64,000 bases of DNA from Zonotrichia leucophrys gambelii (lineage: Eukaryota > Chordata > Aves > Passeriformes > Passerellidae): assembly GCF_028769735.1 (NCBI RefSeq), contig NC_088171.1, positions 91,558,912 to 91,622,911 of the forward strand. The letters are read 5' to 3'. A program made the position numbers and the translations under genes. The stretch's first letter is position 1. Each line of letters starts with the position of its first letter. Below are positions 1-13,849 of the stretch, one piece after another. The notes below the pieces were generated by a model, which saw only the letters and a list, made by a program, of their open reading frames with translations, searched no databases and was not told the origin of the DNA.

Positions 1-2689
1 CAGTATTTTGATTTTTGATGAGGCAGACATAGTTGAAAAGCACCTTTCTTACATATATGCCAAAGGATGACAGAAAACACACCACCTTAAACTTGCTGGT
101 GGTGCATTATTGGGGAGTGCACTAACATCTTTCCAAGGGGTATGAGTTATCTCATTCAGCCAGAACAATTCCAGACTGGCCTCCTAGAATGCTTTCCTTA
201 TTAATCACACACACATTGGTCTTGTCTACTGTTTAATTCCTCACTTCCTGATAAAGCTTTGTGTTAACATTAGACTCAAGGTGTACATACGTTGGACGTT
301 AAATTGTGTCCCTGGCATCTTATTACAGGTACCTGTTATGCAGCTACTGAGAATCAGGCTTTTGAGGCAAAACTATATTTTGAGCTTGACTGCTGCTCTC
401 TGTATGAAATCCTATTTTCTCCCTGTGTTAATTGAGGGGGGTTTAAGCTGTAACTAATAATAGTGACCACTTCTCATACACTGTTTTTAAAGTGTTGTCC
501 TCAGCTAACCTTGCCAAGAATGAAAATATCAGTATTTCATGACTGAGATAGGAAAAAATAATGCATATTCATCATGGGACTTGATAAATGTCACTAAGAA
601 TAAGAAATTTATTTTCTTCTAACTATTCATATTCCAACATTTCACTATAGTTGATTTACTGCTCAACACAACTCTGTAATTGATTTAGAAGCCAAAGAAA
701 ATATTAATTCAACTAAAATAGATCCTTGGGATAATGTTCAATCTTAATTTAAAGTCTGAAAGAATCCTCTGCTTCCTAAGGCTGTCTACTTGCTAAGCTG
801 AATTTCTCTTACTGCCAGTCCTTGAATTTTGGTGGATCATGCATATATGTTATCCCTCTTGCTCTAAAATGACCTATGTACTTATTTTTAGGTAAATTTG
901 CTTATATTCAGCCATATTTCTGTGATTTCTCCAAAAACTTTCTGTGTGTTGTCTAACATTCTTACCCTCTGCATCTTCTGCATCATTTTCAGCCCTGTTA
1001 TTATCTCCTTCAAGTCAATGTACATATCTGGGACAGCTTAAGTTGGAAATTTTTTTAAAACTATCTTCTTTTTTTTAGTAGCTTCTCATTAATAGTAATA
1101 TGTTGAGATGTATCACATAGATTTCAGTTTAAATTTGTTGTATTGATTTTGTAGCATTCTGTATTTAAATAATGATACTGTGCAGTATTAAGACAAACAC
1201 TACTGGGAAATCCACGTATGCTGCATGAATGTAATTACCTTTATTCAGTCTTGCAAACTCATTTAAAAAAATAACAGCAATTTGAATTATATTGCTATCC
1301 CTTTTTTTTTCCCCACTTATTGGCTGAGTTCATGTGTCAGCCATTTCATTAATTTGCTTAGGACAGAAATTACGGTAATAGCTCTGTAATCACTGGGGGT
1401 GTTCCACTTTGTCTTTTCCCATATGGCCTCTTTGTATCTTAAGTGGAGCTTTGCCAGAATTCCAATAAATATCAACAATTAAGCCCAGCAGTCCAGACAA
1501 CTTCTAAATCAATTCTTAAAACTTACTGCATGTAAGTTACAGGATCTCTGTGATTGCAACACCTTGTCTTGACAGAGTTTTCAAGAGCTCTCTCTTAATG
1601 CTGGAATAAGCTGCACTTCACTGTTCTGGCAAGATGTGAATGGACTCTTCCATCTCTATGTAAATGTAGGACAAAACCCCTTGTTAAGCTTATATTATCA
1701 TGCATCATTGCTATTGAATCTGTCATTTCCCAAGGAATGAATCGCTATTACGAGTAATTTTTCTCCACTTTTCCATTTTTGTAAATCCTTATGAATTCTG
1801 TAAATGCTGCTAGCCATTAATATGCTACTATACATTTAACTTACCTTTTCTCTATCTCTATTTTAGATCTTAGATTCATAATCATTATTATGAATTTCCT
1901 CTTTTTAACTTTTGTTACATTCTGCCCAGACTTTGGCCAATTTTATTGCTTGTTTGCTTTACATTCCACAACAACCAAAACAATTTTTAAGGTGAGAATA
2001 GCTTTTTTACACATGTGCAGCTTTGGACATATCCTTTAAAGCACATACACAAACATCTTTCCATTGCTCTTTGCAAATATACCTGATGCTACCCCTTCTC
2101 CCTCTCCAAAGGCTTCCTTTGCTTTCTTGGCTAATACATAAACAGTACTTTTCCATTTTTTTCATGCACTTGGAAGTAGATTTTCAAAAAGAGGTGTTAG
2201 GTACCATGGTTTAGAGCTTGGGTTCCAGTCAGTGCCCTGCAGCCCAGTCTTCAGTCAGCACTTGGTGTTCTTGCCTCAGCAGGCAGGAGGAGAAGCAGGT
2301 GCTGGTTCTGTGACAGGAACCAGTTCACAATTATCCAGCAGAAAACTCGGTCACTGACAGCATTTAGGTACCTACAGGTGGTACTGAGGAATGTTCTGGC
2401 TGTCCTTGCTGGATGTTGGATGTAGCTTCTCACTGCTGCTCCAGGTGCTTAAGCCCTCTGTGTGTGTTGAGCCCAGGAGCTGGGTATGAACAGTACAGCT
2501 GTGGTGTGCAACACATGCTCCTCCTTTTATTATTGTACTCTTATTTTATATTTACTCAATGAAAGCTGGATGTAAAGAATTTACTTTTTTGTCACTAAGT
2601 AAAGGGAAGCAATGGAACAGCTCAGCTAGACCATTTGAGAAGCTATATTTGTCCTTATAAAGTTCCAGAACCAGACTGGATAAAAGTAT

Positions 2690-2800
2690 GAACATCCTGG
2701 ACTGAACTCATATCTGAGCCTGCTTTTTGAGCAGGCTCAAAAAGAGATTGCACTAGATTATTTCCTCGAGTCCCTCCCAATTATCTTATCAGATTATATC
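2690..2800 (+). repeat. Possible old CR1 LINE 3' fragment
   Basis: The segment ending in 'gattgcactagattatttcctcgagtccctcccaattat' form resembles the 3' end of old CR1 elements, where a 'ggactagatgacc...gtcccttccaac' phrase precedes the terminal octamer repeats. The match is short and worn. The hairpin at 2715-2739 lies inside it. A RepeatMasker-type alignment would decide it. Confidence 0.3.
2715..2739. repeat. Perfect inverted repeat, 10-bp stem and 5-base loop
   Basis: TGAGCCTGCT is followed by the loop TTTTG and then AGCAGGCTCA, the exact reverse complement of the left arm. It lies within a possible CR1 remnant in the GABBR2 intron. It is too short for a microRNA precursor and is most simply a chance or repeat-derived palindrome. 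Confidence 0.85.
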
Positions 2801-5800
2801 AACTATATTATTAATTTCTTTATAAAATTGATACATTGTATGTATAGAAAAATTGAATAGTTTTCAGATTATGTTAAAATTCCCCATTGCTTTCTGATAG
2901 TACCTCTGATTTTTAACACATATATTTGCATTCTTTTAAATTCCCTTCATGATCAAAAAGAGAACTCAGAAGAAGGACCTACCTCCTTATCAATTAACTT
3001 GCATGATTCTAACTCATATATATGGTGGGAACCATCTGTCCCATCTTACAGTAATTAGAGAGGAAGATAGTTAAGCTTTGTGGTGGGGAAAAGTAGTTTA
3101 TAGTAGCACCAGATATTTATTATTTCTTCAATAAAACACAGACACTATTTTAGCATCTAAAGCCACATTTCCATATGGTTTTGTTGAATAATTTTTTCCC
3201 TAATATGACCATAAGGAAATATATTCAAATATATTTTTGAAATGTTGCAGATAATGCAGTATTCCCTTACACGTCTCTTGGTGTCAGTTTTTGTATAGCA
3301 GAAATTGATTTAAACTGTAGCACACACTGGCTTTTAGCAGAGGTGCTTCACCTCTTTACAGAGCTGTGATTGTGGTAATCTTATGCCAGAGACAATAGAA
3401 AGCTATTCCAAATGGATCTTTGCTAATGACCAATTGTGTATTTGTTTCAATTGAGTTACTATAATGGTTTCATGACTAAGCAGAATTTTCATGGAAAAAA
3501 ATTCAAATGTACTCTGAATGCAAAGAGGGGGAAATATTTTATTGACCTGTTGATTTGGGAGGGTGGAGTACAAAGTGAAACCTGGATGCCTGTTAGTATT
3601 CATAGCTTTGTGCAGCTGCTTTTCTGTCTTGCACTGGGAATAACGGGTTTTGCCAAGACCTTTAAAGAGAAAGTCCTTCACCTGAGTGGCTGAATATGCA
3701 TATCTTGCAATTAAAATCAATATTTAGCTCTTGTCATAATGCTCAATAGAAATATTAAGCTTCCCTTTAGTTATGTCTACCCAGAGCAGCCCTGTGAAAA
3801 TTAACTACATACACAACTGACTCATGGCAGACAGGGAGTGAGCAATGGTTTAACATCAGATTGTACTGACAGTGAAGGTAAGAGACCTACAAAGAGACCT
3901 TAGTTTGTCTTTCAGTTTTCTAACCTTACCTATTGTACAGGTAATAAAAAAAAAAAAAATAAAAGTCACTTTTCTATGCATATTCCTGAAAGCTTCTCAG
4001 TATTTTGTACTGCACAATTCTGCAGTGAAAACATGAAAACCAAAATTCCTTTTTTTTTAATTGAAAAATATCTGCAGCCATTTCACTGAAATAAAAATGT
4101 GCCTATGTCTGTGCTGATCTGGATTTAATGAATGAACCTGAATAGAAAAACACACAAGTCAAGCTTCACTGTTACTTCAGGCTGAAAGGTCTTTACAGGT
4201 CAGAGTCCAGGACTGGCTTGGTTTAAGGGGGCCAGGAGGGGAAATCTCACAGTAATCTAGCCAGAAGAAACAAATCCAAAGCAAACAAAAATCTCCAGAT
4301 GTAAAATCTTTGGAGAAAAGGCTTGCTTTTATTCTTTTATGTGGCACACAGCAGGGCTACAATCCCCAAGTGAACAAGGGCTGTGCTACTACAACACAGC
4401 AATCAGCTGCAAAGCTGCAGCCTAGTCCAGTATATAATCTTCCCAAAACCATATCCCCTAGTTACTGGTAAGCATGACTTCTTACAAGACTGGAGATTTT
4501 TCCTCTGGTATTTCTCTGCTCTTGTCATATATCTTTAATGTCATTTTCTCTATCTTTCTTTCCTAATACTGTTCATAACCTAAGCTGGCATGAAATGAAA
4601 CATTTTAAAAATGGTTTTTAAGGGTAGTACAGGGAAATGGAGGTGAATAAATAATTTCTTTCCTGTCATGTGACAGTCTGTGCAATCCAGTAGCAAATTA
4701 GGCACTTGGTTGCATCGATATATGTTGTGGATCCAAGCAATTGTTACTGTGTTTAGCATTAATTCTCATGAACAAGATTTAAAACTAACTAGCTGGCAGA
4801 GTTCTAAAAAACAGTGTTAAGTGTTTTCCAATACTTCAGTTACAAACACTTTTATTATATTCCCAGGTATCAAAATTTGGTCAGTACAAAATTTTTTTAA
4901 AATTAGAGTTTTCCTGTTGAATCTAAACACGAGTATAATATTCTCCATACGTCTGTTACACCTCTAACATTTTAACACAGATTTCTTTAAGTCTGTCTTT
5001 AATCACAGTGATGATACAATCCTGTTGTCTTCAGATACTGTTTTCCCCAAATTTATACAGTGGTTTTCTCACTGTAGACTTTGTCACTGCAGCCTTTTTA
5101 GGTGCACTGACAACACAGCCTAAACCTACCATACCAACATCTGCAAAGGCAATACTCTAAATCAGTGTCAAATGGAAGCTGCCTACCCTCAAACAGAAGA
5201 TGAAACAAACCAATCCTCCCTATACAGCTGCCCATATCTTCTGAGAAAATACAAACCAACATCTTATGGCACTTTCTATATCAAGAAGATGTGTGTATTA
5301 GACCACCAAAATTGAAGAAGGCTTTAAGTTCATGAATAACAGTGTAGGCAGCCCTTCCTATCTGCATTCTCAGTGTCATTGGTTGAGATCCAAAAAGGAC
5401 TAAAATTAGGCCATTAGGCTTGACAGTAGGCTGAGGTGTCCTTAAATTTTAGGTGACAGCTTCCTATAGGGTAATGCGTATCCCTGAGTTATTCAAACTC
5501 CTTTGGAGATGCGTGGGGTCCATCAGCAGCCTCAGGATGGGAATTGTAACTGGTGTAAAGCAGTGGGGACAGATGTGTCCTCCACCTCTCTGAATCCAGC
5601 ACTAGAGCACTGCTAGGAGCTGCCTGCCTCCATCCCAATGTGTATTTATGCACGTCTTCCCTAAAGACTGTTTAATCAAAATTCTCAGCAGAGATCAGAG
5701 CTAACATCCCACGCAAGTGCCCAATTAATTAAGACAGTCACTCTCTCATTACATAAAATCCAGCAGCTCTGAAAGAAGTTTGAGAGCTCCCTCTGAAGCC

Positions 5801-8800
5801 AGACTCTGCTCTGGGGTTAGGGAGCACATCTCAGGCAAAATTTGGAATTGTGCTGTGTTCTCCAAACATGAAGCTACACAATGGTCATCACCAGCATCAT
5901 TGTCTTGAATTATGATGGCTGTTGATGTATTTTGCCAGCAGACAGTCTTGAGAAGCCTTTACCAGCTTGAGCCCTCTAGGAGCAATAGGAGGAGAGACAG
6001 CTGCATTGTAAATCCCATCAGGCAGCCTAAAAATATCAAATAGTCCTTAAATTCCACAGCAGCCTCAAGAATTAGGCACCCCCAGGCATAATTTGAAATG
6101 TAGTTTTGTTATCTGGGAAGATGAATGTTTAAAGTTTAGGTACCAGGAGTAAAGAGGAGCTGGACTAGGTACTATGTGTCTTTAACTGTAGCTCCCAAGT
6201 CTCATATTCAAAAGTTGTCAAGGGATCACAGAAACCTGGACCTTTCACTAGCAATGTCTGCATCCCATTCCTCAGCCAAGCTATTTTACAGGATTTTACC
6301 AAGGGATTTACAGGATTTCTACAGTCATAAAACTTCATCTTTCATGTGTGCATATTGTCTGAGCCTTGGAAAGGGGTAAAATAGGAAGGGCAGGCGGAGG
6401 AAGAGCAAAGCATGAAGTTCCCTCAGGAAGGCTTTATCTCAAAGGAGAAATCCACCAGCCCCACAGAGCCCTGCAGGCATCTGTACCCAGCAAACAAAGA
6501 GCATCTCTGCAACCAGCACTGCCCTGGCAGCAGGATGCAGAAAACTCTCAGCTTTTATCCATGTTTGAGTCTCAAAGATGAGCTGTGACTTCTAGAAAAG
6601 GAGATCTCTATTCCTGAGGCAAGCATTTTACCTAAAATGCTAATAAAAATTAAAAACAATGTTCCCAGATTTATAATGCCTCATTCTGAGGAAACTCACT
6701 TGCTGCAAGAGCCTTCTTCCTTTCTTTAGTGGTTGTATAAATACACATATATCTTCCTTTCACCCAAAAGATATTTAACCATTTCCCATGCTGTTCTCAA
6801 TTATAAATGAGAATGGGCTAAACCAAACCCCCCACAACACTCTTCAAACGATCTTTTTTCCATTTTAATTGATCTTTTAGATCATTTTATAACCACCTCA
6901 GCTATAAATTCATCCCCATTATTTGTAATAAGAGCTGGCCTCATGTAAGTGTGTTGGCTGTTTTCCCAGAATAATCCTTTTGGAATGGAATCTGTTCATA
7001 CTGGGGGAAGTGGAGGAGAGGGAGGGATGACCTACAACCCTAAAAAACTTATTAATAATTAACCATATTATGAGAAGACAGAAATGTTCTCCATTGTTAA
7101 TCAGGATCTCATCTCTTTAAAAATGTGATGTAGAAATACAGAGAAGATTCCTTCCACCCCTCAAAACAGCTCAGACCAGCCTGTTTGTCAGTTCAGGGCT
7201 GGCAAAGTGTAGATTTGCAGCAGAACTGAGCAGTGCAGCACCAAGAGTGCAGGGAGTGGAGAACAGGCAGGCCCTGAGGTGGTGAGGTTTGGGGGGAACA
7301 GGTTTGTGCCCTGACAAAAGGTGCCACCACTGTATGTTCCCCCATGCACCCAGGTGAATACAGTGACAATTTGCTTCCTCAGAGCCTGAAAAGGAGTCTG
7401 TACATTCCTGCTCTGCCTGTGCACGGTGCCAGACCCAACAGCAAAGGAGTGCTGCCTGCATCCTCCCCTGCTGGCGAGATTACCTTGTTTACCAGAGGGG
7501 CTTAGAAATGTATCAGAGGATGAGCTGTTGCTCTGGCACAAAGCTTGATAAGGGTCTCACTCACCTCAGCTGCCCTGCCCGAATGGCTGAGACCCCTTGC
7601 TCACCCAGGTAGCTGTACATAGACCCCTTAAGAGCATCCCCTTCCCATGCTCTGCCTGCAGCAGCCCCTGCTGTTCTTCCTGCAATTCTTAGGGAAGGCC
7701 AGTGGCAATGTATCTTGATACGGACTGCAGCAGTGATGGCAGCACTGGAAAGTGGGTGAGCAAATGGTTCGACATCCCTTGCCTGGACTGGGAAGCCCCT
7801 GCAGCCTGCCACACTCCATGGACTGAGAGTAGATGCCTGATGTGCCAAAGCCTCCCAGCCAGCTCTGCTCCTGCACACGTGGCAGGGTGACTGTGTGTGC
7901 TGCAGGCAAGAGTGTGAAATAAACCAGCAGAGAAGCTCAGGGAGGGCAGGGCTGGGAGCTCAGCAGCAGGTCCTGGTTGGAAGTGCCTGGATGGTAGGTG
8001 GCTGCAGCCTGAGGGAGTGCAAAGTAGCGGAGTGGTTGGCTTTGTTGCCATTGTTATTTGAGATTAAAACTAGGCAAATAATCAAGGAAACTTACATTAC
8101 CAGTGTTCTGGTGTTACTACTTGGGTTGAAACCCAAGTTTGTAGAGCAAACATCAATCTACCATTTCTCTAATCTCTTTTGCTTGTCTGGCAACCAAATA
8201 CTGTTCTTGCAATCCAGGTTATTTGCCATAGGGAAAAAAAAAAAAAAACAAACAGAAGAATAGAAGGTAAACTATACTAGACAACTGCAATTAATCCCCC
8301 AAATGGCAACACCATTGACCTCCAATTTCCTGGACTGTACATAAATTGAAGTTGTATAAAAGAGAATGTTATCTCCATGACATGGCAATGGACAAATGTG
8401 TTGATCTGGGGAGAAGGCTACTAAGGTCAATGGGAATGCACAATTGTTCTTTCTCCTTCTTGTCTGTCCCTGTACTGTGATCAGAAAAAAAGCCTGAAAA
8501 CATAGAAACCATGTCCTGGACCTTAGTGATAGTTCCTCTCTCAGTCCTTACCTTCCATGCAATACCATCTGATGTCTGTCATGCTTCCCAAGGCACCCTA
8601 CACCCCTTTGGGGCTGTGCCGAGACCGTAGGCTGGGTTACCTTCTTACAACATCTTCAGTTCGTTTTGGCTTTTACTGCATTGCCAGAACTCCTCTGAGG
8701 AATGCAAGAGGAAGAAAATAATTGTCTGCAGCAGTTCATGTTGCAGAAAAATCTAATTAAATTTCAAGGGATGGAGATGGCTCCCTTCCACTAAAGGCTT

Positions 8801-9434
8801 TCCCCTGCTGAATTGCAAAAGCATATTGCAAATAACAAAGGGGCTAAAACTTAAAAATACACCAAAGGAAAAAAGCAAACAAAAAATTGCCACAAGAATA
8901 TTTTATGCCAGAAATCATTAGACAACTGCAATTGAAAGGCCATTACCAACTCCCACTATAATAAAAGACATTATAATTGTAATTTGAACAACTCGGGTGA
9001 CACTTTCCACATGGTATATTTATCCCTCATGGGACACATCTTGGCACTGCTGCTTATTAATGTAGGTGATAATCATGTAATGAATAGCTAGATTGATAAG
9101 AGTATATTGAGAACAGTTGCTAAAAATAGCTAAAAAACAATGCACATTATATCTTTACTGGAATCCTTGAAAAGAAACAGGAAGGAGAGTCTTTAAAAAC
9201 TATTTAAAATATAAAGATAACCATAGCATTTAGAAAAATTTGTTCCAATCAGAACTAATTTTAAGTTTCACATTTTTCTTCTTAGAGCAGGAATCTGTCC
9301 TAGTGAGCAAAACAAATCACACAGGTAATTAGATATTGAGGGAAAGGTGGGTGTATATCTCTGAGTTGTAATATCTCCTATATTTGTCAAGTTGGAAAAC
9401 ATACCTGTTTCAAATCAGTGCTTTTTCTGGATGA

Positions 9435-9815
<381 letters not shown>

Positions 9816-10144
9816 TGAATTCTTAACCAAGCCCATCCATAAATGCTTCTCTCCAGACCCTGAAGGAAAAACAAAGCTTCATGACATTTTGGAGAAAGTG
9901 TGAATACATGAGCTAATAATGCCTATATTTTTACTGAAATTGTGACTGAGGAAACAAAAGTTGTTTTCTGTAGTTTCAGTAGAATAGCCTCCATTTCCAA
10001 TTTTCAGGAACTTTTTGAAAAGAGTGGAGATGTAAGTGGAGATTCTGGGGGGACAGGTCTTGTTGTCTACTCTGCCATGTTTCTTCCCTTCCCTCTTATT
10101 TTTGGTGACCAGTTATAGGTATCAAAGGAATGGCATAAAGCTGT

Positions 10145-10416
10145 CTTTGGGGAGTTATAGGTTGGAAAGGTTCTTCCCTATAACTCTGGGGAGTTATAGG
10201 TTGGATATTAGGAAAAGGTTCTTCCAAGAGGGTGACTGGGAACTGGAAAGGGATATCCAGGGAGGTGGTAACACCACTAGCCTAACACAATCCAAGAAGT
10301 GTTTGAACAATGTTCTTGGGCATTTGGTGTGATCCTTAGGGTGCTCCTGTGCAGGGCCAGGAGCAGCACTACAGTGATCCCAGTGGGTCCCTTCCCAGGA
10401 CATTCTAAGACTCTTA
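10145..10416 (+). mobile_element. CR1 LINE 3'-end fragment, + orientation
   Basis: The phrases 'ttggatattaggaaaaggttcttcc', 'gggaggtggt...', 'gtttgaacaatgttcttggg' and 'gtgcagggccaggag' follow the order of the last ORF2 codons and 3'UTR of avian CR1 elements (the GRLDIRKRFF-like motif is readable at about 10195-10230). The 5' end is truncated, as is usual for CR1, and the copy ends near 'ggacattctaagactct'. It carries an extra 39-bp internal duplication at its left end. It lies in sense orientation within a GABBR2 intron and has no coding capacity. Confidence 0.85.
10149..10205 (+). repeat. 39-bp-offset direct duplication at the CR1 edge
   Basis: An 18-base string beginning GGGGAGTTATAGG occurs at 10149 and again at 10188, and 'aaaggttcttcc' also recurs. 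The duplication sits at the left boundary of the CR1 fragment and is absent from the usual CR1 order, so it probably arose by replication slippage after insertion. Confidence 0.8.
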
Positions 10417-13400
10417 CATACCCTAAACAAGATAATCAAGATCTCTGTTTCTATACCTACAAAAATAGTAAAATCTTTACATTCACTCGCAAGATAAGAG
10501 ATCAATTGTGTTAAAACCTCTAAGTATTCATTTATGGTGGTACAATAGGCTTTGTCAGTACCTCAGAGGAAAACTGTATGTATGCTGCAAATGCTGACTC
10601 TGAAATTATATTTATTAGTGGGTATATTAAAGGATTAAGTGAGGCACAGGCTGGGAGACACATGCTTTCATTTCCTTTTGCTCCTTTAGGCTCTGAGGAC
10701 AGGTTCATTGTGCCTTGTTGGAAGAATTGAGAAGATGCCTACAAAGGGCTGGAACTTGATCAGTTCCCTTGCTGAGTTAAGCTTTAGACATGAATATGAC
10801 AGATCTTGGATGAAGGGAAAACTGGTTTTTATGTAAGCTTACATAGCAAAGCTTAAAGTACTAGGCAATGCACTCCATGTTATGAAGTAAAATGTTCAAT
10901 TGTATTAATTTTAAGTGGCTTGTGTAAACATAGCTTATTACCCCAAATTAGATACATATGCAGTTGGACATCTGAAAAATTTGCAAGGCAAAATGTAGGT
11001 CTTTTGCCTCTAGAATGTGTTTTCAGATTTTTCAAGTGAGTCTTTATAAGAGACTCTTTATTGCACCACGTTCAATCAATGTATTGAGCAAATTGTAGTC
11101 AGTAGATTCTGGTGCTAAGTAGCATCACATCTACTGGGCAGCCAAGAACTATGTGTGCAAAAGAAGCAAGAAAAACAAGCTAATAAACTTATCTCAAAGT
11201 GCAACCACTGAAAGAAATTAAAGGTGCAGACTAGAGATAGAAGCTGATTTGTGATCTGCAAAAAAAAGCAAAGTAATTCATTCTCCAGGATTGACTAAAC
11301 AGGATGTTTTTGCAAGTTTTGCAATTCATTTCTCAAATATTAAAAAGCCATACAGACGTGTGTAGTCATATTTTTGTTCTGTATCTTAGGGAAGAATCAC
11401 AGCTTTGTTCTAAATTGAGGGAACATTCACAAACATGACAATAGAGTGTACTGTGAAACATAACAAGATTTAAGTGGGTAAGCCATATGAAAATGCATAT
11501 TAAAACTTTTATGCCAAAAATACCTCCAAAGAATGTCAGAACTCTCTTCAAAGAGAATTATTAATGCTGTCCATGCCCTTTGCCCCGTTGCTTTCATGCT
11601 CCTTTGCCCATCCTTCTCTTGTCACAGGCTGTGAAATTACTTTTCTGATTCCTTTTTTAACCCCTTCCTCTGATCTTCTTTTAAACCCCAATTACCCCAC
11701 CCTCATTTTCCATCCGTTCTTTTTTACTCAGAATACAAACATGAACCATAGCCCCCTAGCATGAAGTCCCTAACCTTTTTCCATCTCTTGTCAGGTTTCC
11801 AAATGCTTAGCTATTTAGCAATAAAATTCATCACTGGCTAAGGTACAAAACAAGATGTTGAAGCAGGGGCTGAAATGCAGCACTTCCAATGCCCATGGGA
11901 ATGTTTTCACAGCTGGAGAGTTCTTCTAGCACTCATATATATTGTTCTACATCTCCTCTGGTCGTGCTGTGCCACAGCTGGCAAGCACTCTCCCCTCAGC
12001 CTGCTCAGATTGCCCAATAACTCCTCTGGACACCACAGATTATATCCAGCACTACCTAGTTTGTACATCTAGGTAAGATGTTAGTGTGAGACAGGCACCA
12101 AATCTCTACCCTCAAGCAATTCTGTTGTAAATTAGTACAAGCTTGGCAACTCAGGTATATTTCTGGTGAATACTAAAGCCTCATCAAGCACAGGGGATGA
12201 TAATGCAGACCTGGAAGACTGCACTTTCTCATTGTTAAAGTGACCAGACAGATGCAGGCAGTAATGTGGTTCTGAGCCAGGTGAGTGCCACAACTTCTCT
12301 GCTGTACTAAGTACATTCCTTTTAACTAATCTTCAGCAGTCTCCTGGGTCAACAGTGCTGAAATTCAATTTTACCCCACAACCCTTTTAAGTACACAACT
12401 ACTCAACAATGTAGACACATTAAGGAATGAAACATGACATTTTCTCTTCCTTCTTGTCAGCTCTACTAATCTTATTTACTTATAACATGGCAATTACTAT
12501 CCTTCTCCAGTTAAATGTCCACTTCGTCCATTGCCATTTTGTTCAGTACCAAGTGCCTCAGAAAAACACATGAGGAAAATCCCATAGAAGAGTAAGAGAT
12601 ATCAGAGGAAAAAATGCTCTTTGCCCTCTCCATTTCATGGTACAAGTGTTGATAGCATTATACTGCATCATACTTACATTAACTGTACACATTCTTGTTA
12701 TCCAGCCAAAAGCTTTCCAAACTCTTTTAAAACTATTACAGATTTCTGCATTCAAGAGTATCTTGTAGAAGTTATCTGCAGAATTCAAACATCTGTTATG
12801 TATATTTTTCCTGTCAGAAATTAACTGCAATGTCTAATTATCTTTTTAAGGACCAAGATGTCTATAGTACTTTTCAATATACTCCTCACTTCCTTAAAAG
12901 AAAAAATCCTAATATGCATTCTCTATTCATGAAGTAATTGTCACAGGCTTATCCATGTTTATGATGCTTCCATGTCCTTCCATTTTTCTACTCCATCCAT
13001 TTTGAGACAGAACAATGGGCTCACTTGTAGTTGCCCAGCAAGTGCATATCATTTCTGGCTGCAATGGCACTAACACATTAATTCTGATCCAGTTCCCTGC
13101 AGAGCAGTAAGGCAAAATCAGTTCTAGGGATTAAAACATCCCTTTTCTGTGTTGGTAGCATTTTATGCCTATTTGCAATTGGCTCTGTGGATATCCAGTA
13201 TTGACCCTTTGTGAAAACTGAAACTGCACAGATATAAGATAGCAAGATAAAAGTTCCACTGATTGTATGGTAGGAAAAAAAATTAAAGCTCATCTAACCT
13301 CATTCTTTGTACAGCATGAGCCAACAATGTTGCCCATGAACTTTTTAATCTAGTCCATGAATTCACTAGATGTGAATCAATTAATTAAAACATGCCCCTG

Positions 13401-13498
13401 TTGCAAAACACCCAATTTTTATCTATAAACTCTCAGGTGAAGATGATTCAATGGCAATACTTCTATCTTTATTCAGTTTGAACTTGGACCACATCAAA

Positions 13499-13546
13499 CA
13501 TTTTATATTGTAACACTTTATATTGTACATTTTATATTGTAACACT
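13499..13546. repeat. AT-rich tandem repeat, 29-bp period
   Basis: 'ttttatattgtaacac' occurs at 13501 and again at 13530, with a third partial 'tttatattgtac' between them. It is a short local duplication in an AT-rich intron with no sign of function. Confidence 0.8.
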
Positions 13547-13849
13547 TCTGCCTGCTTCTTTAAGAAGCTTTGTAATTACCATTCTTCACATTTAACTTCA
13601 TTTTCATGTAGTTTTTGGTCTAGGACTTAGACAGTCATTACAACCATCCTAATTTGAAACAAAGAATCATGAGAGTAAAGACACTTCCCTCTAGGAGGGC
13701 TCAGCCGCTGCAAGATACCCAGGGCCTTAAGCAGTTGGGCCTTGGTTACTTCCAGATAAATAATTCCCACTCCTCTGAGTATCTCTACCAGCATTTGAGC
13801 GCATTCATAATAAGCAAAGTTGTTTCTGATCTTTAAGTGAAAATTTTGG

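Noticed and set aside
13280..13465. Possible separate old CR1 tail
   Set aside because: Similarity is only a few short phrases; noted as a finding but not listed as a feature.
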